Made by a program: the position numbers and the translations under genes | NCBI RefSeq assembly: GCF_019957155.1 | Contig: NZ_JAIPME010000002.1 | Coordinates: forward strand, 620,001-684,000 | DNA length: 64,000 bases | Direction: 5' to 3' | From: Anaerococcus murdochii | GTDB lineage: Bacteria; Bacillota; Clostridia; Tissierellales; Peptoniphilaceae | The notes under the pieces: model-generated | What the model saw: the letters and a program-made list of their open reading frames with translations, nothing else | Database searches by the model: none | Told to the model about the DNA's origin: nothing | In this document: one piece after another, positions 8,369 to 16,999 of the stretch | Layout: every line of letters starts with the position of its first letter | Numbering within the stretch: position 1 is the first letter of the stretch

Positions 8369-10291
8369 TTAATAGATTGACTCTCTTGACTTAGAATCTC
8401 TTTCTTCAGAGATTTTCGCAATAAAGTCAGCAAGTTTAACGTCTTTTGTTTCTTCGCCGTCCCTATTTCTAACTGTTAGGAGTCCTGATTCGATTTCCTT
8501 ATCTCCTACTACTAGCATATAGTTTGTTCTCATCATTTGAGCTGATCTTATCTTATAGCCTACACCTTCGCTTCTTTCATCTACGCCTACTCTGAAACCT
8601 GCTTTTTCGATTTCTTTTGCGATTTCATGAGCCTTGTCAGCAAATCTGTCAGCTACTGGAATTACTTCTACTTGTCTAGGGTTAATCCAAAGTGGGAACC
8701 TACCTGCAAAGTGTTCTGTAAGAACACCGATAAATCTCTCGATTGAACCAAGTAGGGCCCTGTGAAGCATTACTGGTCTCTTCTTTTCGCCGTTTTCGTC
8801 AACATATTCTAGCTCAAAGTTGGCTGGAAGTTGGAAGTCAAGTTGGATTGTACCACATTGCCATTCTCTCTTAGCTGCATCTAATAAGTGGAAGTCGATT
8901 TTTGGACCGTAGAAGGCACCGTCGCCTGGGTTTATTTGGTATTCAATTCCACGTTCTTCGAGTGCTTTCTTTAATTGTTCTTCAGCGAAGTCCCAATCTT
9001 TTATATCTCCCATATAGTCATCTGGTCTTGTTGATAATTCTATTGTATATTTAAAGCCAAATGTAGAATAAAGAAGGTCTGCAAGGTCGATCATTTTGTA
9101 AACTTCTTCCTTAATTTGAGATGGAAGGCAGTAAACGTGGGCATCGTCTTGGGTGAAAGTTCTTACTCTGAATAGGCCATGTAAAGTACCAGATAATTCG
9201 TGTCTGTGAACTTGGCCAAATTCTGCAAGTCTAATTGGTAGGTCTCTGTAAGAATGTTGACGAGATGCATAAGTTAAAACTGAACCTGGGCAGTTCATTG
9301 GCTTAATTGCGTAATCTTCGTCATCTATCTTTGTAAAGTACATATTTTCCTTGTAGTGGTCCCAGTGGCCTGATCTGTGCCATAGGTCTTCATTTAGGAT
9401 AAGTGGAGTTTTGATTTCTCCGTAGCCATAATTATCAAGGACACCTCTCCACCAACCAAGAAGCTCGTTCATTAGAATCATGCCATTTGGATGGAAGAAT
9501 GGGAAGCCTGGTCCTTCTTCGTGGAAGGCAAATAGGTCCATTTCCTTGCCGATCTTTCTGTGGTCACGTCTAGCTATTTCTTTTTGTAATTCTTCGTATT
9601 CTTCAAGATCTTTTGCCTTTGGGAAGGAGATACCGTAGATTCTTTGAAGCATAGCCTTATCAGAATCTCCCCTCCAGTAAGCACCGGCAATTGCCTTAAG
9701 TTTTATAGCCTTGATTTCCTTTGTAGATTCAAGGTGTGGACCCCTGCAAAGGTCTGTGAAGGCATCGCCCATTTTGTAAAGAGTGATTAATTCATCTGCT
9801 GGAAGGTCTTCGATTAGTTCTACCTTGTAGTCTTGGCCCTCTTCCTTAAACATCTTAAGGGCCTCATCTCTTGAAATTTCAATTCTTTCTAGCTTAAGGT
9901 CTTTTTTGGCAATTTCTTTCATTTTCTTTTCGATTTGCTCAAGATCTTCTGGAGTAAATCTGTGTTCAAGGTCCATATCATAGTAGAAACCATCTGCTAT
10001 GGCAGGTCCTATAGCAAATTTTGTTTCTGGCCAAAGTTCTTTAATGGCTGCAGCCATAACGTGGCTTGATGTATGCCAGAAAATTTCCTTGCCTTCTTCA
10101 TCTTCAAATTTTACAACTCTAAAATCAGCATCTTCATTAATTGGCTCAGCATATCCCATAACTCTGCCATTTACAACAGCACCTACAGCTGCCCTGTAAA
10201 GGCCCATTGATATGTCTTTTGTCACATCACCAACAAGAACTCCTTTTTCATATTCTTTTACTGATTCGTCTGGTAATTTAATCTTAATCAT
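8369..10291 (-). CDS. thrS: Threonyl-tRNA synthetase
   Basis: Charges tRNA-Thr. It has 640 aa, full length. Order: TGS domain (1-62), editing domain with HTSSHVMAAAIKELWP and TDLCRGPH (about 75-190), class II catalytic core with RSGHWDHYKENMYF, KPMNCPGSV (zinc/active-site Cys), YRDLPIRLAEFGQVHRHE and GALFGSIERF-like LLGSIERFIGVL, then the anticodon-binding domain (from about 535). AAGGAG precedes the ATG. A T-box leader lies upstream and the ATP-grasp ligase follows directly. Nothing is missing. Confidence 0.98.
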   Translation of the reverse strand: MIKIKLPDESVKEYEKGVLVGDVTKDISMGLYRAAVGAVVNGRVMGYAEPINEDADFRVVKFEDEEGKEIFWHTSSHVMAAAIKELWPETKFAIGPAIADGFYYDMDLEHRFTPEDLEQIEKKMKEIAKKDLKLERIEISRDEALKMFKEEGQDYKVELIEDLPADELITLYKMGDAFTDLCRGPHLESTKEIKAIKLKAIAGAYWRGDSDKAMLQRIYGISFPKAKDLEEYEELQKEIARRDHRKIGKEMDLFAFHEEGPGFPFFHPNGMILMNELLGWWRGVLDNYGYGEIKTPLILNEDLWHRSGHWDHYKENMYFTKIDDEDYAIKPMNCPGSVLTYASRQHSYRDLPIRLAEFGQVHRHELSGTLHGLFRVRTFTQDDAHVYCLPSQIKEEVYKMIDLADLLYSTFGFKYTIELSTRPDDYMGDIKDWDFAEEQLKKALEERGIEYQINPGDGAFYGPKIDFHLLDAAKREWQCGTIQLDFQLPANFELEYVDENGEKKRPVMLHRALLGSIERFIGVLTEHFAGRFPLWINPRQVEVIPVADRFADKAHEIAKEIEKAGFRVGVDERSEGVGYKIRSAQMMRTNYMLVVGDKEIESGLLTVRNRDGEETKDVKLADFIAKISEERDSKSRESIY

Positions 10292-10320
10292 GTCTTCTCC
10301 TTCGTTTTTAAATCACGAAT

Positions 10321-10535
10321 AAAAAACCGCCCTACTATCCCTCTAGGATAATAGGACGGCAATTTTCCGTGGTTCCACCTAATTTTTTACTCATTAAGGC
10401 TGTATCGTAGTCATACGTCTTGCTTATTCACAAGAAACTCAGGGTTGGTATTCAATCGAAATTTATCTAAGGCTTCTCACCGCCAGCCTCTCTCTGCAAG
10501 TAAAAATCAACCTACTAGTCCCGTCATCGTCTTTT
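10321..10535 (-). promoter_or_regulatory. T-box riboswitch (tRNA-Thr sensing) leader of thrS
   Basis: On the reverse strand the T-box AGGTGGAACCACGG (10367-10380) precedes an intrinsic terminator, GCCGTCC...GGGCGG followed by six T (10321-10361). Upstream is a stem I region with an AGTA/GA-type K-turn sequence near 10515 and an apical AGAGAGGCTGG. The specifier loop reads GAATACCAA with threonine codon ACC at 10447-10449. Uncharged tRNA-Thr is expected to pair at ACC and at TGGA, which favours the antiterminator and lets thrS and the ligase be transcribed. The identity is secure; the exact 5' end is estimated. Confidence 0.93.
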
Positions 10536-10564
10536 ATTATGTAAATACTTTACTCAATCTTTAA
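10536..10564 (-). promoter_or_regulatory. Probable promoter of the T-box leader
   Basis: TTAAAG (10559-10564), 17-bp spacer, CATAAT (10536-10541) on the reverse strand, placing the start just before the T-box stem I. Confidence 0.4.
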
Positions 10565-10636
10565 TGTATTGCAAATAAAAATCAAATATATAAAATTTCT
10601 TTGCCCAGGCTTAAAGTTTTTTTAAGGCATTAAAAC

Positions 10637-10666
10637 TTGAATAAATGCCCCTGAATTTGATATACT
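10637..10666 (+). promoter_or_regulatory. Promoter of galE
   Basis: TTGAAT (10637-10642), 18-bp spacer, and an extended -10, TG-A-TATACT (10661-10666). Confidence 0.6.
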
Positions 10667-10703
10667 TAAGTAAATGATAAAATCCTTAAAGTTAGGAGGA
10701 AAA

Positions 10704-11729
10704 ATGAAAAACATATTAATAACTGGTGGGGCAGGCTATATTGGCAGCCACACTGCGGTTGAATTATTAAATAAGAATTACAATGTTATAGTTTATGACA
10801 ATCTATCAAACTCTTCAAGAATTTCTATTGATAGAGTTGAAGAAATAACTGGTAAAAAAATAAGTTTTTATGAGGCTGACATCCTTGATAAAGACAAGCT
10901 AAAAGAAGTTTTGGTCAATGAAAAAATTGATGTCCTAATTCACTGTGCAGCCTTAAAATCCGTTGGCGAATCAGTTTCAAAACCACTTGAATACTACCAC
11001 AACAACCTCACTGGGACCCTTACAACCCTTGAGGCTATGAAGGAAGTGGGTTGTAAAAACCTCATTTTTTCTTCATCTGCAACTGTCTATGGCAATCCAA
11101 AAAGCGTCCCTATTACAGAAGATTTTCCAAAGGGCGAGTGCACCAACCCTTACGGCTGGTCAAAGTCTATGATGGAACAGATTATGATTGACCTACAAAA
11201 GTCAGACCCAGATTGGAAAATTGTTCTACTAAGGTATTTTAACCCAATTGGTGCCCACAAGTCAGGCAAAATTGGTGAAGACCCACAAGGAATACCAAAC
11301 AATTTGCTCCCATACATAGCCCAGGTAGCCGTTGGTAAACTTGACTATCTCAGAGTTTTTGGAGATGACTATGATACAGTAGATGGGACTGGAGTTAGGG
11401 ATTATATCCACGTTGTCGACCTTGCCAAGGGCCATGTTTGCGCTATAGATAAGCTTGACAGTCTCGACGGAGTTTCAATAATAAACCTTGCCACAGGAAA
11501 TGGGTATTCGGTCCTTGAAGTTGTGAAGGCCTTCGAAGAAGCCTCTGGCAGAAAGGTTCCATATAAAATTGTAGGCCGCAGGGAAGGCGATATTGCCAAG
11601 TGTTTTGCTGATGCGACTAAGGCCTACAAAGTCCTAGGCTGGAAGGCTGAAAACGGCATCAAAGAAATGTGTGAAGACTCCTGGAGATGGCAAAAAAATA
11701 ACCCTAACGGTTATGAAGAAAGGAAATGA
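10704..11729 (+). CDS. galE: UDP-glucose 4-epimerase
   Basis: Interconverts UDP-glucose and UDP-galactose with bound NAD. The open frame begins at 10674, but AGGAGG at 10694-10699 selects the internal ATG at 10704, giving MKNILITGGAGYIGSHTAVE and 341 aa, the family length. The Rossmann loop GGAGYIG is at 8-14, the catalytic Ser in SSSATVYG (about 124) and the Tyr-x3-Lys pair at 150/154 (NPYGWSK). The stop codon lies 1 bp before the next ATG, so it is co-transcribed with the nucleotidyltransferase, a natural partner for making sugar nucleotides. Confidence 0.96.
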   Translation: MKNILITGGAGYIGSHTAVELLNKNYNVIVYDNLSNSSRISIDRVEEITGKKISFYEADILDKDKLKEVLVNEKIDVLIHCAALKSVGESVSKPLEYYHNNLTGTLTTLEAMKEVGCKNLIFSSSATVYGNPKSVPITEDFPKGECTNPYGWSKSMMEQIMIDLQKSDPDWKIVLLRYFNPIGAHKSGKIGEDPQGIPNNLLPYIAQVAVGKLDYLRVFGDDYDTVDGTGVRDYIHVVDLAKGHVCAIDKLDSLDGVSIINLATGNGYSVLEVVKAFEEASGRKVPYKIVGRREGDIAKCFADATKAYKVLGWKAENGIKEMCEDSWRWQKNNPNGYEERK

Positions 11730-11730
11730 A

Positions 11731-12657
11731 ATGAAAACTAGTCTGGTAGTTTTGGCTGCAGGCATAGGATCAAGATACGGAGCAGGCATCAAACAGCTTG
11801 CAAAGATGGACGAAAACTCCTATACGATTATTGATTATTCAATCTTTGACGCCATAGAAGCTGGCTTTGATAAGGTTGTTTTCATAATTAGAAAAGATAT
11901 AGAAAAAGATTTTAAAGAGGTCATCGGATCTAGGATTGAAAAATTCATAGAAGTCGACTACGCCTACCAAGAAATGGCTTTACCAGCTGATTTTAAGGCT
12001 CCTTCTGATAGGACTAAGCCTTGGGGGACAGTCCACGCTGTTCTTGCGACAAAAAACCTTGTTAACGAGCCATTTTTGGTAATAAATGCCGATGACTACT
12101 ACGGCAAGGGAGTCTTTAGGGACCTCCACGATTTTTTGATGACTTCTCCAGCTGAAAAAGACGGCAAAATCCAAGTTGCCATGGCAGGCTACAAATTGAA
12201 AAATACCCTATCTGATAACGGCACAGTTACCAGGGGTGTTTCTGTCGGCAATAAGGAAAACAAACTTATAAATATAATAGAAACCCACGAAATATCATAC
12301 AACAAGGAAGATGGGGCTTTTTCCTCCAAGGAAAATCTTGGTCCAAACTTATTAAACCTAGATAGTCTTGTTTCTATGAATCTCTGGGCATCTTTTCCAG
12401 GCTTTATTGACCTAGCTTATGAATATTTTATTTCTTATCTTGAAAAAAATAGGGAAAATTTGGATACTTGCGAATACGTCTTGCCAGAAATGATTGGCGA
12501 GTGGATCAAGAAAGATTTGGCAGATATTTCAATAATCCCTACCAACGAAAAATGGATTGGAATCACCTACAAGGAAGACCTAGGCCCTGCCCAAGAGTCC
12601 TTTAAGCAAATGTTTGATGAGGGAATTTACCCAAAAGATATTTGGAAAGAAAAATAA
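11731..12657 (+). CDS. Sugar-phosphate/NDP-sugar nucleotidyltransferase family protein
   Basis: 308-aa cytosolic nucleotidyltransferase. The true start is ATG 11731 (AGAAAGGA upstream inside the end of galE), giving MKTSLVVLAAGIGSRYGAGI; the frame upstream of it overlaps galE and is not needed. The LAAGIGSRYG loop (8-17) binds the nucleotide phosphates, KQL follows, and FLVINADDYYG (about 108-118) supplies the metal-binding Asp pair. The family activates sugar-1-phosphates or choline-phosphate-type substrates with NTP; the exact one is not evident. Pairing with galE points to a surface polysaccharide or glycan pathway. Confidence 0.8.
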   Translation: MKTSLVVLAAGIGSRYGAGIKQLAKMDENSYTIIDYSIFDAIEAGFDKVVFIIRKDIEKDFKEVIGSRIEKFIEVDYAYQEMALPADFKAPSDRTKPWGTVHAVLATKNLVNEPFLVINADDYYGKGVFRDLHDFLMTSPAEKDGKIQVAMAGYKLKNTLSDNGTVTRGVSVGNKENKLINIIETHEISYNKEDGAFSSKENLGPNLLNLDSLVSMNLWASFPGFIDLAYEYFISYLEKNRENLDTCEYVLPEMIGEWIKKDLADISIIPTNEKWIGITYKEDLGPAQESFKQMFDEGIYPKDIWKEK

Positions 12658-12820
12658 AATCCATTAGAACTTACTTTGATAGCCTAAATATAATACTATA
12701 AGCTCCCTAGCAAATAGGCAAAAGAAATTCTCCTCAATTAAAAAAACAAATATGAAAAAATTTCTAAAACAATAGTCTAGGTCAAAGTAATTTTTGCTAA
12801 GAAGTTTATAAATCTTTTAT

Positions 12821-12856
12821 CAAAAAAATCCCGCTTTTGCGGGATTTTCCTTTTTT
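12821..12856. terminator. Bidirectional terminator between convergent genes
   Basis: AAAATCCCGC (12825-12834), TTTT loop, GCGGGATTTT (12839-12848), with A and T runs on either side. It separates the galE operon from malQ. The 160 bp to its left are AT-rich with nothing recognisable. Confidence 0.88.
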
Positions 12857-12896
12857 GCTTATTTATTTAAAAAATTATTCTCTATTAGTTTTTAAA

Positions 12897-14417
12897 TTAT
12901 TTCTCTTTATTTTCTTCGACCTTGCTTGTCTTTCCAGACTTTTTTCTTGCATGGCCCCTATTTTTTTCTATGATTTCCTTTAGAGTTTCTACTTTTTCCC
13001 TATAGTCATTCAAGTCTTTGAGTTTAAAAGACCAATTTAGGTCGTTTAAGGTTGAAGGTTCGTTTATCCTTGCTTCTTTTCCAAAACCTAGGATATCTGC
13101 CAAAGATACTATTACATAGTCGCTTTCAACTCCCATGACAAAATCAAAGAAATCATCCCTGATGTCCCCATGATCAATACCCAAGTCTTTGAAATATTCT
13201 TTTAAGGATTCATGCTGGTCGTCGGTTAATTCATCATACCATTGGAAGAGGGTCTTATTGTCGTGAGTGCCTGGATAGGCAACAGAGTTAGCTGTCGCTT
13301 CTATTAAGTGATCTTCCCAAGGTCTTAGGTTTTCTTGGATGATAACCATGCCCTTTAGGTCATAATGGTCACGAAGCTTGTAAACTCCTGGCATCATTGT
13401 TCCAAGGTCTTCTGCGATAAATTCTACATCTTTTAATTCTTCTGTTATTTTATCAAAAAGTTTAAAACCTGGTGCATAAATCCATTCGCCTTCTACAGCT
13501 GTGTCGTTTTTAGCGTCTATTTGCCAATAAGTGTCAAAGGCTCTAAAGTGGTCAAGCCTTACAATATCGTATAATTTTGCATTGTAGGCTAGCCTATCTA
13601 TCCAGAATTTGAAGTCGTCTTTTTCGAGCTCATCCCACTTATAGATTGGATTTCCCCATCTTTGGCCAAGATTAGAGAAGGCATCTGGTGGAACTCCTGC
13701 TATTAATATTGGCTTACCTTCCTCGGTAATTTCAAAATATTTTTGATTTTGCCAAACATCTAGGCTATCAAGTCCCACATAAAATGGGATGTCACCTATG
13801 ATTTTAAGACCTTTTTCATTAGCATATGCCTTTAATTTCATCCATTGTTGATAAAATATATATTGGATGAAAATCTCATAAGCAATTTGATCTTGGTATG
13901 GGCTAAGGTCAAGCTTTCTGTCAATGATCCATGATTTTTGCTCTGCTGGCCACTCATTCCAAGCGATTAGGCCGTTGTCTTTTTTGAAACTTATAAAAAC
14001 TGCATAGTCGTATACAAAGTCAAATTTTAAAAATTCCTTATAGGAGTCGGTCTGATCTAGCTCTTTTTCCTTAAATTTTTCGAAGGCTTTCTTTAGGTAT
14101 TGGCCTTTAAATTCTCTTACAAAGTTGTAATCAACCCTGTCCCTTTGCTTAAGTGGTGCTATTCTCTTATCTAGTAGCCCATCTTCATAGAGCATATCTA
14201 GGGATATATAGACCTCATCTCCCGCATAGGATGAATAAGGTTGGTAAGGTGAATTTCCATAACCTAGAGGGTTTAGGGGAAGGATTTGCCACATATCAAA
14301 TCCAGCTTCTTTACTTGTGTCTATAAAGTCATAGCTAGCCCTGCCAAAATCCCCTATGCCATGGCTGCCGTTAAGGCTAGCTAGGGGCCATAAAATTCCT
14401 GCTTTTTTCATATTCAC
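12897..14417 (-). CDS. malQ: 4-alpha-glucanotransferase (amylomaltase, GH77)
   Basis: Transfers alpha-1,4-glucan segments between maltodextrins in the cytosol. It has 506 aa. GH77 landmarks are in order: GSHGIGDFG and LPLNPLGYGNSPYQPYSSYAG (N-terminal acceptor region), GDIPFYVGLDSLDVW, IVRLDHFRAFDTYW with the nucleophile Asp, FIAEDLGTM with the acid/base Glu, and YPGTHDNKT with the third acidic residue. A basic Lys-rich tail of about 20 residues (RKKSGKTSKVEENKEK) extends beyond the usual end. Its ATG overlaps the regulator's TGA by 4 nt, so the two are translationally coupled. Likely induced by maltose/maltodextrin through that regulator. Confidence 0.95.
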   Translation of the reverse strand: MNMKKAGILWPLASLNGSHGIGDFGRASYDFIDTSKEAGFDMWQILPLNPLGYGNSPYQPYSSYAGDEVYISLDMLYEDGLLDKRIAPLKQRDRVDYNFVREFKGQYLKKAFEKFKEKELDQTDSYKEFLKFDFVYDYAVFISFKKDNGLIAWNEWPAEQKSWIIDRKLDLSPYQDQIAYEIFIQYIFYQQWMKLKAYANEKGLKIIGDIPFYVGLDSLDVWQNQKYFEITEEGKPILIAGVPPDAFSNLGQRWGNPIYKWDELEKDDFKFWIDRLAYNAKLYDIVRLDHFRAFDTYWQIDAKNDTAVEGEWIYAPGFKLFDKITEELKDVEFIAEDLGTMMPGVYKLRDHYDLKGMVIIQENLRPWEDHLIEATANSVAYPGTHDNKTLFQWYDELTDDQHESLKEYFKDLGIDHGDIRDDFFDFVMGVESDYVIVSLADILGFGKEARINEPSTLNDLNWSFKLKDLNDYREKVETLKEIIEKNRGHARKKSGKTSKVEENKEK

Positions 14418-15448
14418 TCCTCCTTTATTTTGGCTGTTGTCTGGCCGATAAAAAGTTCGCCAGCGTAGTTTATTACTTTCTTATATTCTTTTCTATTAAT
14501 TATGTTAAATAATTCTTTTACTGATGTGTAGGCAATTTTGCTTGTTGGCTGAACTATAGTTGTGATTGGTTTTATTAAAAATTCATTTATCTCAAGACCA
14601 TCAAAACCTGCCACAGAATAATCCTCTGGAACTGACTTTCCCATGTCATTTAGGGCCTTGATAGCTCCTATTGCCACAAAATCAGAGATAGCGTAAATTG
14701 CAGTACAATCAAGCCCTTGGCCTACAATTTTTTTACCAGACTCATAGCCATGGTAAAGGGAATAAGGGTTTAATCCCTTTGGCGGATATATTACAAGATT
14801 TTCATCAAATTCTATATCATGATCAGCCAAGGCTTTTTTATACCCTTCAAACCTCAAACTTCCTATACTTAAGTCGTTGGCTCTTGCGGCTATAAAGGCG
14901 ATTTTCCTATGGCCTAGACTTATTAAATAGTCCACCATCTTGTAAGATTCCTTGAAATCGTCGACCCCTACACAAGTTGAGTTTTTGTTTACTATTTCTT
15001 TATTTATTATGGTAGTCATTGAATAAGGGATACCCAAAGTTTTTAATTTTTCTTGGTCATCTCTAAGATCACCACCGAGGAAAATTATCCCTTCTGGCTT
15101 TAATATCTTGGCCATCTTCAAAGCTATATCCACTTCTGATGAATGTTCTTCTACCTTATTTAAAACAAAGGAATAGCCAGTCTTACTTATCTCTTCTTCA
15201 ATAACCTTAATCATTGGCGTAAAGAATGGGTTGGTAATACCCTTGATTAGGACTGCTATAGTTTTATTTTTGCTTATTTTTAGATTTCTGGCATTTGTAT
15301 CTGGCTCATAACCAGTTTCCTTAATTGTCTTTAGGATCCTAGCCCTGGTTTTTGCGCTAATACCTTCAGCATCATTAATTGCCCTAGATACTGTACTTAC
15401 ACTCACACCACATATATCAGCTATATCTTTGATTGTTGGCTTAATCAT
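14414..15448 (-). CDS. LacI/GalR-family transcription regulator, probably of maltodextrin use
   Basis: DNA-binding repressor of 344 aa. From ATG 15448 it reads MIKPTIKDIADICGVSVSTVSRAIN, a standard LacI helix-turn-helix, with hinge TRARILKTIKETGYEPDTNA (about 33-52) and a periplasmic-binding-protein-like sugar sensor (about 60-340). An in-frame ATG at 15475 has no ribosome site; ATG 15448 is preceded by GGTAGGT and overlaps the stop of a small upstream ORF. It is coupled to malQ, so a maltodextrin role (MalR-like) is inferred. A palindrome just past the operon promoter could be its own operator. Confidence 0.88.
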   Translation of the reverse strand: MIKPTIKDIADICGVSVSTVSRAINDAEGISAKTRARILKTIKETGYEPDTNARNLKISKNKTIAVLIKGITNPFFTPMIKVIEEEISKTGYSFVLNKVEEHSSEVDIALKMAKILKPEGIIFLGGDLRDDQEKLKTLGIPYSMTTIINKEIVNKNSTCVGVDDFKESYKMVDYLISLGHRKIAFIAARANDLSIGSLRFEGYKKALADHDIEFDENLVIYPPKGLNPYSLYHGYESGKKIVGQGLDCTAIYAISDFVAIGAIKALNDMGKSVPEDYSVAGFDGLEINEFLIKPITTIVQPTSKIAYTSVKELFNIINRKEYKKVINYAGELFIGQTTAKIKEE

Positions 15449-15591
15449 AATAGACCTACCATCCTGAAATTCCATTTGTAGCTAGGCCTATATTTTTTTC
15501 CTAGGCTAAAATAAACTAAATCAAATACTTTAGATTTCAAAAAACTAAGCAAAGCAAAGATTTTGATATGATTCTTTATAATCTTTTGCAT
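15445..15591 (-). CDS. 48-aa basic ORF coupled to the LacI-family gene
   Basis: ATG at 15591 lies behind AAAGGAG with ideal spacing. The frame encodes 48 residues: a basic, hydrophobic peptide starting MQKIIKNHIKIFALLSFLKS and ending KYRPSYKWNFRMVGLL. Its TGA overlaps the regulator ATG (ATGA), the same junction as between regulator and malQ. It is therefore likely translated, either as a leader that couples expression or as a small membrane-active protein. No family is recognised. Confidence 0.55.
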   Translation of the reverse strand: MQKIIKNHIKIFALLSFLKSKVFDLVYFSLGKKYRPSYKWNFRMVGLL

Positions 15592-15773
15592 ATAAACTCC
15601 TTTATAAAGGCTATGGCCCCTTTCATCTAAAATAAATGAAAAGTCATTATCAATAACAATATTTCAATCTTTTCCGAATATTCTTTCCTAAGGGCAAGTA
15701 GGGATAATTTGTGATAATCAAGACCGCTGATAATCGCATAACTGGGGTATTTCGGTACCGTTTCCGCAATTTA
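15592..15773 (-). other. Long leader of the small ORF/LacI/malQ operon with palindrome CGGTACCG
   Basis: Transcribed leader of about 175 nt. The perfect 8-bp palindrome CGGTACCG (15753-15760) lies about 6-13 bp after the predicted transcription start, where a LacI-family repressor could block the promoter. A start-less open frame of about 46 codons (KYPSYAIISGLDYHKLSLL) also runs through it; it may be chance or a gene remnant. Confidence 0.4.
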
Positions 15774-15802
15774 AATATATCATATATAAGTAAATAAAGC
15801 AA
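15774..15802 (-). promoter_or_regulatory. Promoter of the small ORF/LacI/malQ operon
   Basis: Reverse strand TTGCTT (15797-15802), 17-bp spacer, extended -10 TG-A-TATATT (15774-15779). Confidence 0.6.
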
Positions 15803-15975
15803 GACCTTAAAGCTTTTTTTCTACTTATTTTTTTATTTATTGGTGAAACCGATTTTTTATTTCCTATACCACTATATTTAGCCTTATAAATATAATGTTT
15901 TTTTCGTACTAATAAGTACAATTGGATAAATTTCCCAATGAATTTTAAATCAAAATTTCTTCTATACTTTCTTTA

Positions 15976-15984
15976 TGTTATAAT
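15976..15984 (+). promoter_or_regulatory. Extended -10 promoter of lipoprotein gene
   Basis: TG-T-TATAAT just upstream of AGGAGG and the ATG at 16001; no good -35. From 15803 to here the sequence is AT-rich with no convincing gene. Confidence 0.5.
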
Positions 15985-16000
15985 AAAATAAGGAGGATAT

Positions 16001-16873
16001 ATGAAGAATAGAAAATCCCTGGTTTTTCTTCTGGGCCTAGCCCTTATCTTTTCTGCTTGCAAAAATGATAAGCCAGCCAAAGTCCAAAACGAAAAATCAC
16101 CTGTAATAAAAACTGAAGATCAAATCCAAGATGAAAACCTAACCGATGATTTTTATGACTTGGTAGATAAAGCCAACAAGGACCTAAGCGATGAGGAAAA
16201 AACTTTTTTGGCAAAGACAATAAAGGCCATTGATACTAAGGATGTAGACAGTCTTTCCAAAAATTTAGGTGAACCTCTTAAAAACCAAATCGGCGGTGAT
16301 TTGAGAGTTCTTTCTGATAAAATCCTTCCAGTAGACTACGCAGGTCCAATTTTAGAAATCAAAGAAGTTACAAAAAAGAAGGACTCCTTCCTTATAATTT
16401 GCAAGTGCGAAGAGGATTCCTTGGTGATTTTATTAAATAAAAATGGCGATAACCTAACAGGTCTTAATATCAAACTTCTTTCAACAGTTTCCAAAAATAA
16501 AAAGCTTAAGGAAGACAACCAAGTCTTTGTAGACAGGGCCTACGATATTATCGACTGCCTTAAAAACGGCGATAAGGACTCCTTTGCTAAATACGCCAAG
16601 GGTCTAGGCCAGACTGGCGATGACTTTGACAAGATGTACGAGGGCCTAAAAAACGACCTTGCCATGGCGGGCAAGACCCTAACAGATAAATCCAAGGTCA
16701 AGGTTTCCTATGCCAAGGACCTAATAAAAACAGCCCCAATCGACCAAAACCTAGTTGATGTCACCCTGGTTTTCACCTTTGAAAACATAGAAAAAATCGT
16801 CTACGACTTTACCTTCACAGAAGATATGGACCTTGTTTCCATTGAGGTAAGTCCTGACGAAAAAGACGATTAA
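16001..16873 (+). CDS. Lipoprotein with two possible DUF3887/NTF2-like domains
   Basis: 290-aa lipoprotein: signal peptide MKNRKSLVFLLGLALIFSAC with Cys 20 as the lipid site, a charged linker to about residue 50, then two regions of similar build (about 55-150 and 170-285). Each begins with a helix and a phrase like ID-x-K-D-x-x-S-L-S-K / KNGDKDSFAKYAKG and ends in a beta-rich half. This resembles small cone-shaped NTF2/DUF3887-type domains, but the assignment is by pattern only. AGGAGG gives a firm start. It is a single-gene unit with a terminator behind it. Function unknown, surface-exposed. Confidence 0.7.
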   Translation: MKNRKSLVFLLGLALIFSACKNDKPAKVQNEKSPVIKTEDQIQDENLTDDFYDLVDKANKDLSDEEKTFLAKTIKAIDTKDVDSLSKNLGEPLKNQIGGDLRVLSDKILPVDYAGPILEIKEVTKKKDSFLIICKCEEDSLVILLNKNGDNLTGLNIKLLSTVSKNKKLKEDNQVFVDRAYDIIDCLKNGDKDSFAKYAKGLGQTGDDFDKMYEGLKNDLAMAGKTLTDKSKVKVSYAKDLIKTAPIDQNLVDVTLVFTFENIEKIVYDFTFTEDMDLVSIEVSPDEKDD

Positions 16874-16927
16874 AAAAATTTTGATTTTCAAATTCTGATA
16901 TATAAAATAAAAAATAAAAAATAAAAA

Positions 16928-16999
16928 ACGCCCAGCCTTAGGCCTGAACTTTCAATCCTTTTAGGATTTCTAGTTCCTAGCCTTTGCTGGACTTTTTTT
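16928..16999. terminator. Large bidirectional terminator
   Basis: CCAGC (16932-16936) pairs with GCTGG (16986-16990). Inner AGGC/GCCT and GAACT/AGTTC helices and a terminal AATCC-TTTT-AGGATT hairpin follow. The structure is flanked by A and T runs. It serves the lipoprotein gene and the convergent CBS-domain gene. Confidence 0.75.

Noticed and set aside
10321..10535. Simple terminator only, upstream of thrS
   Set aside because: The T-box sequence, specifier loop with ACC and stem I features show it is a T-box leader and the terminator is its regulatory half.
15718..15921. 67-codon reverse-strand frame
   Set aside because: No ribosome site, unusual composition, and it covers the operon promoter and the palindrome.
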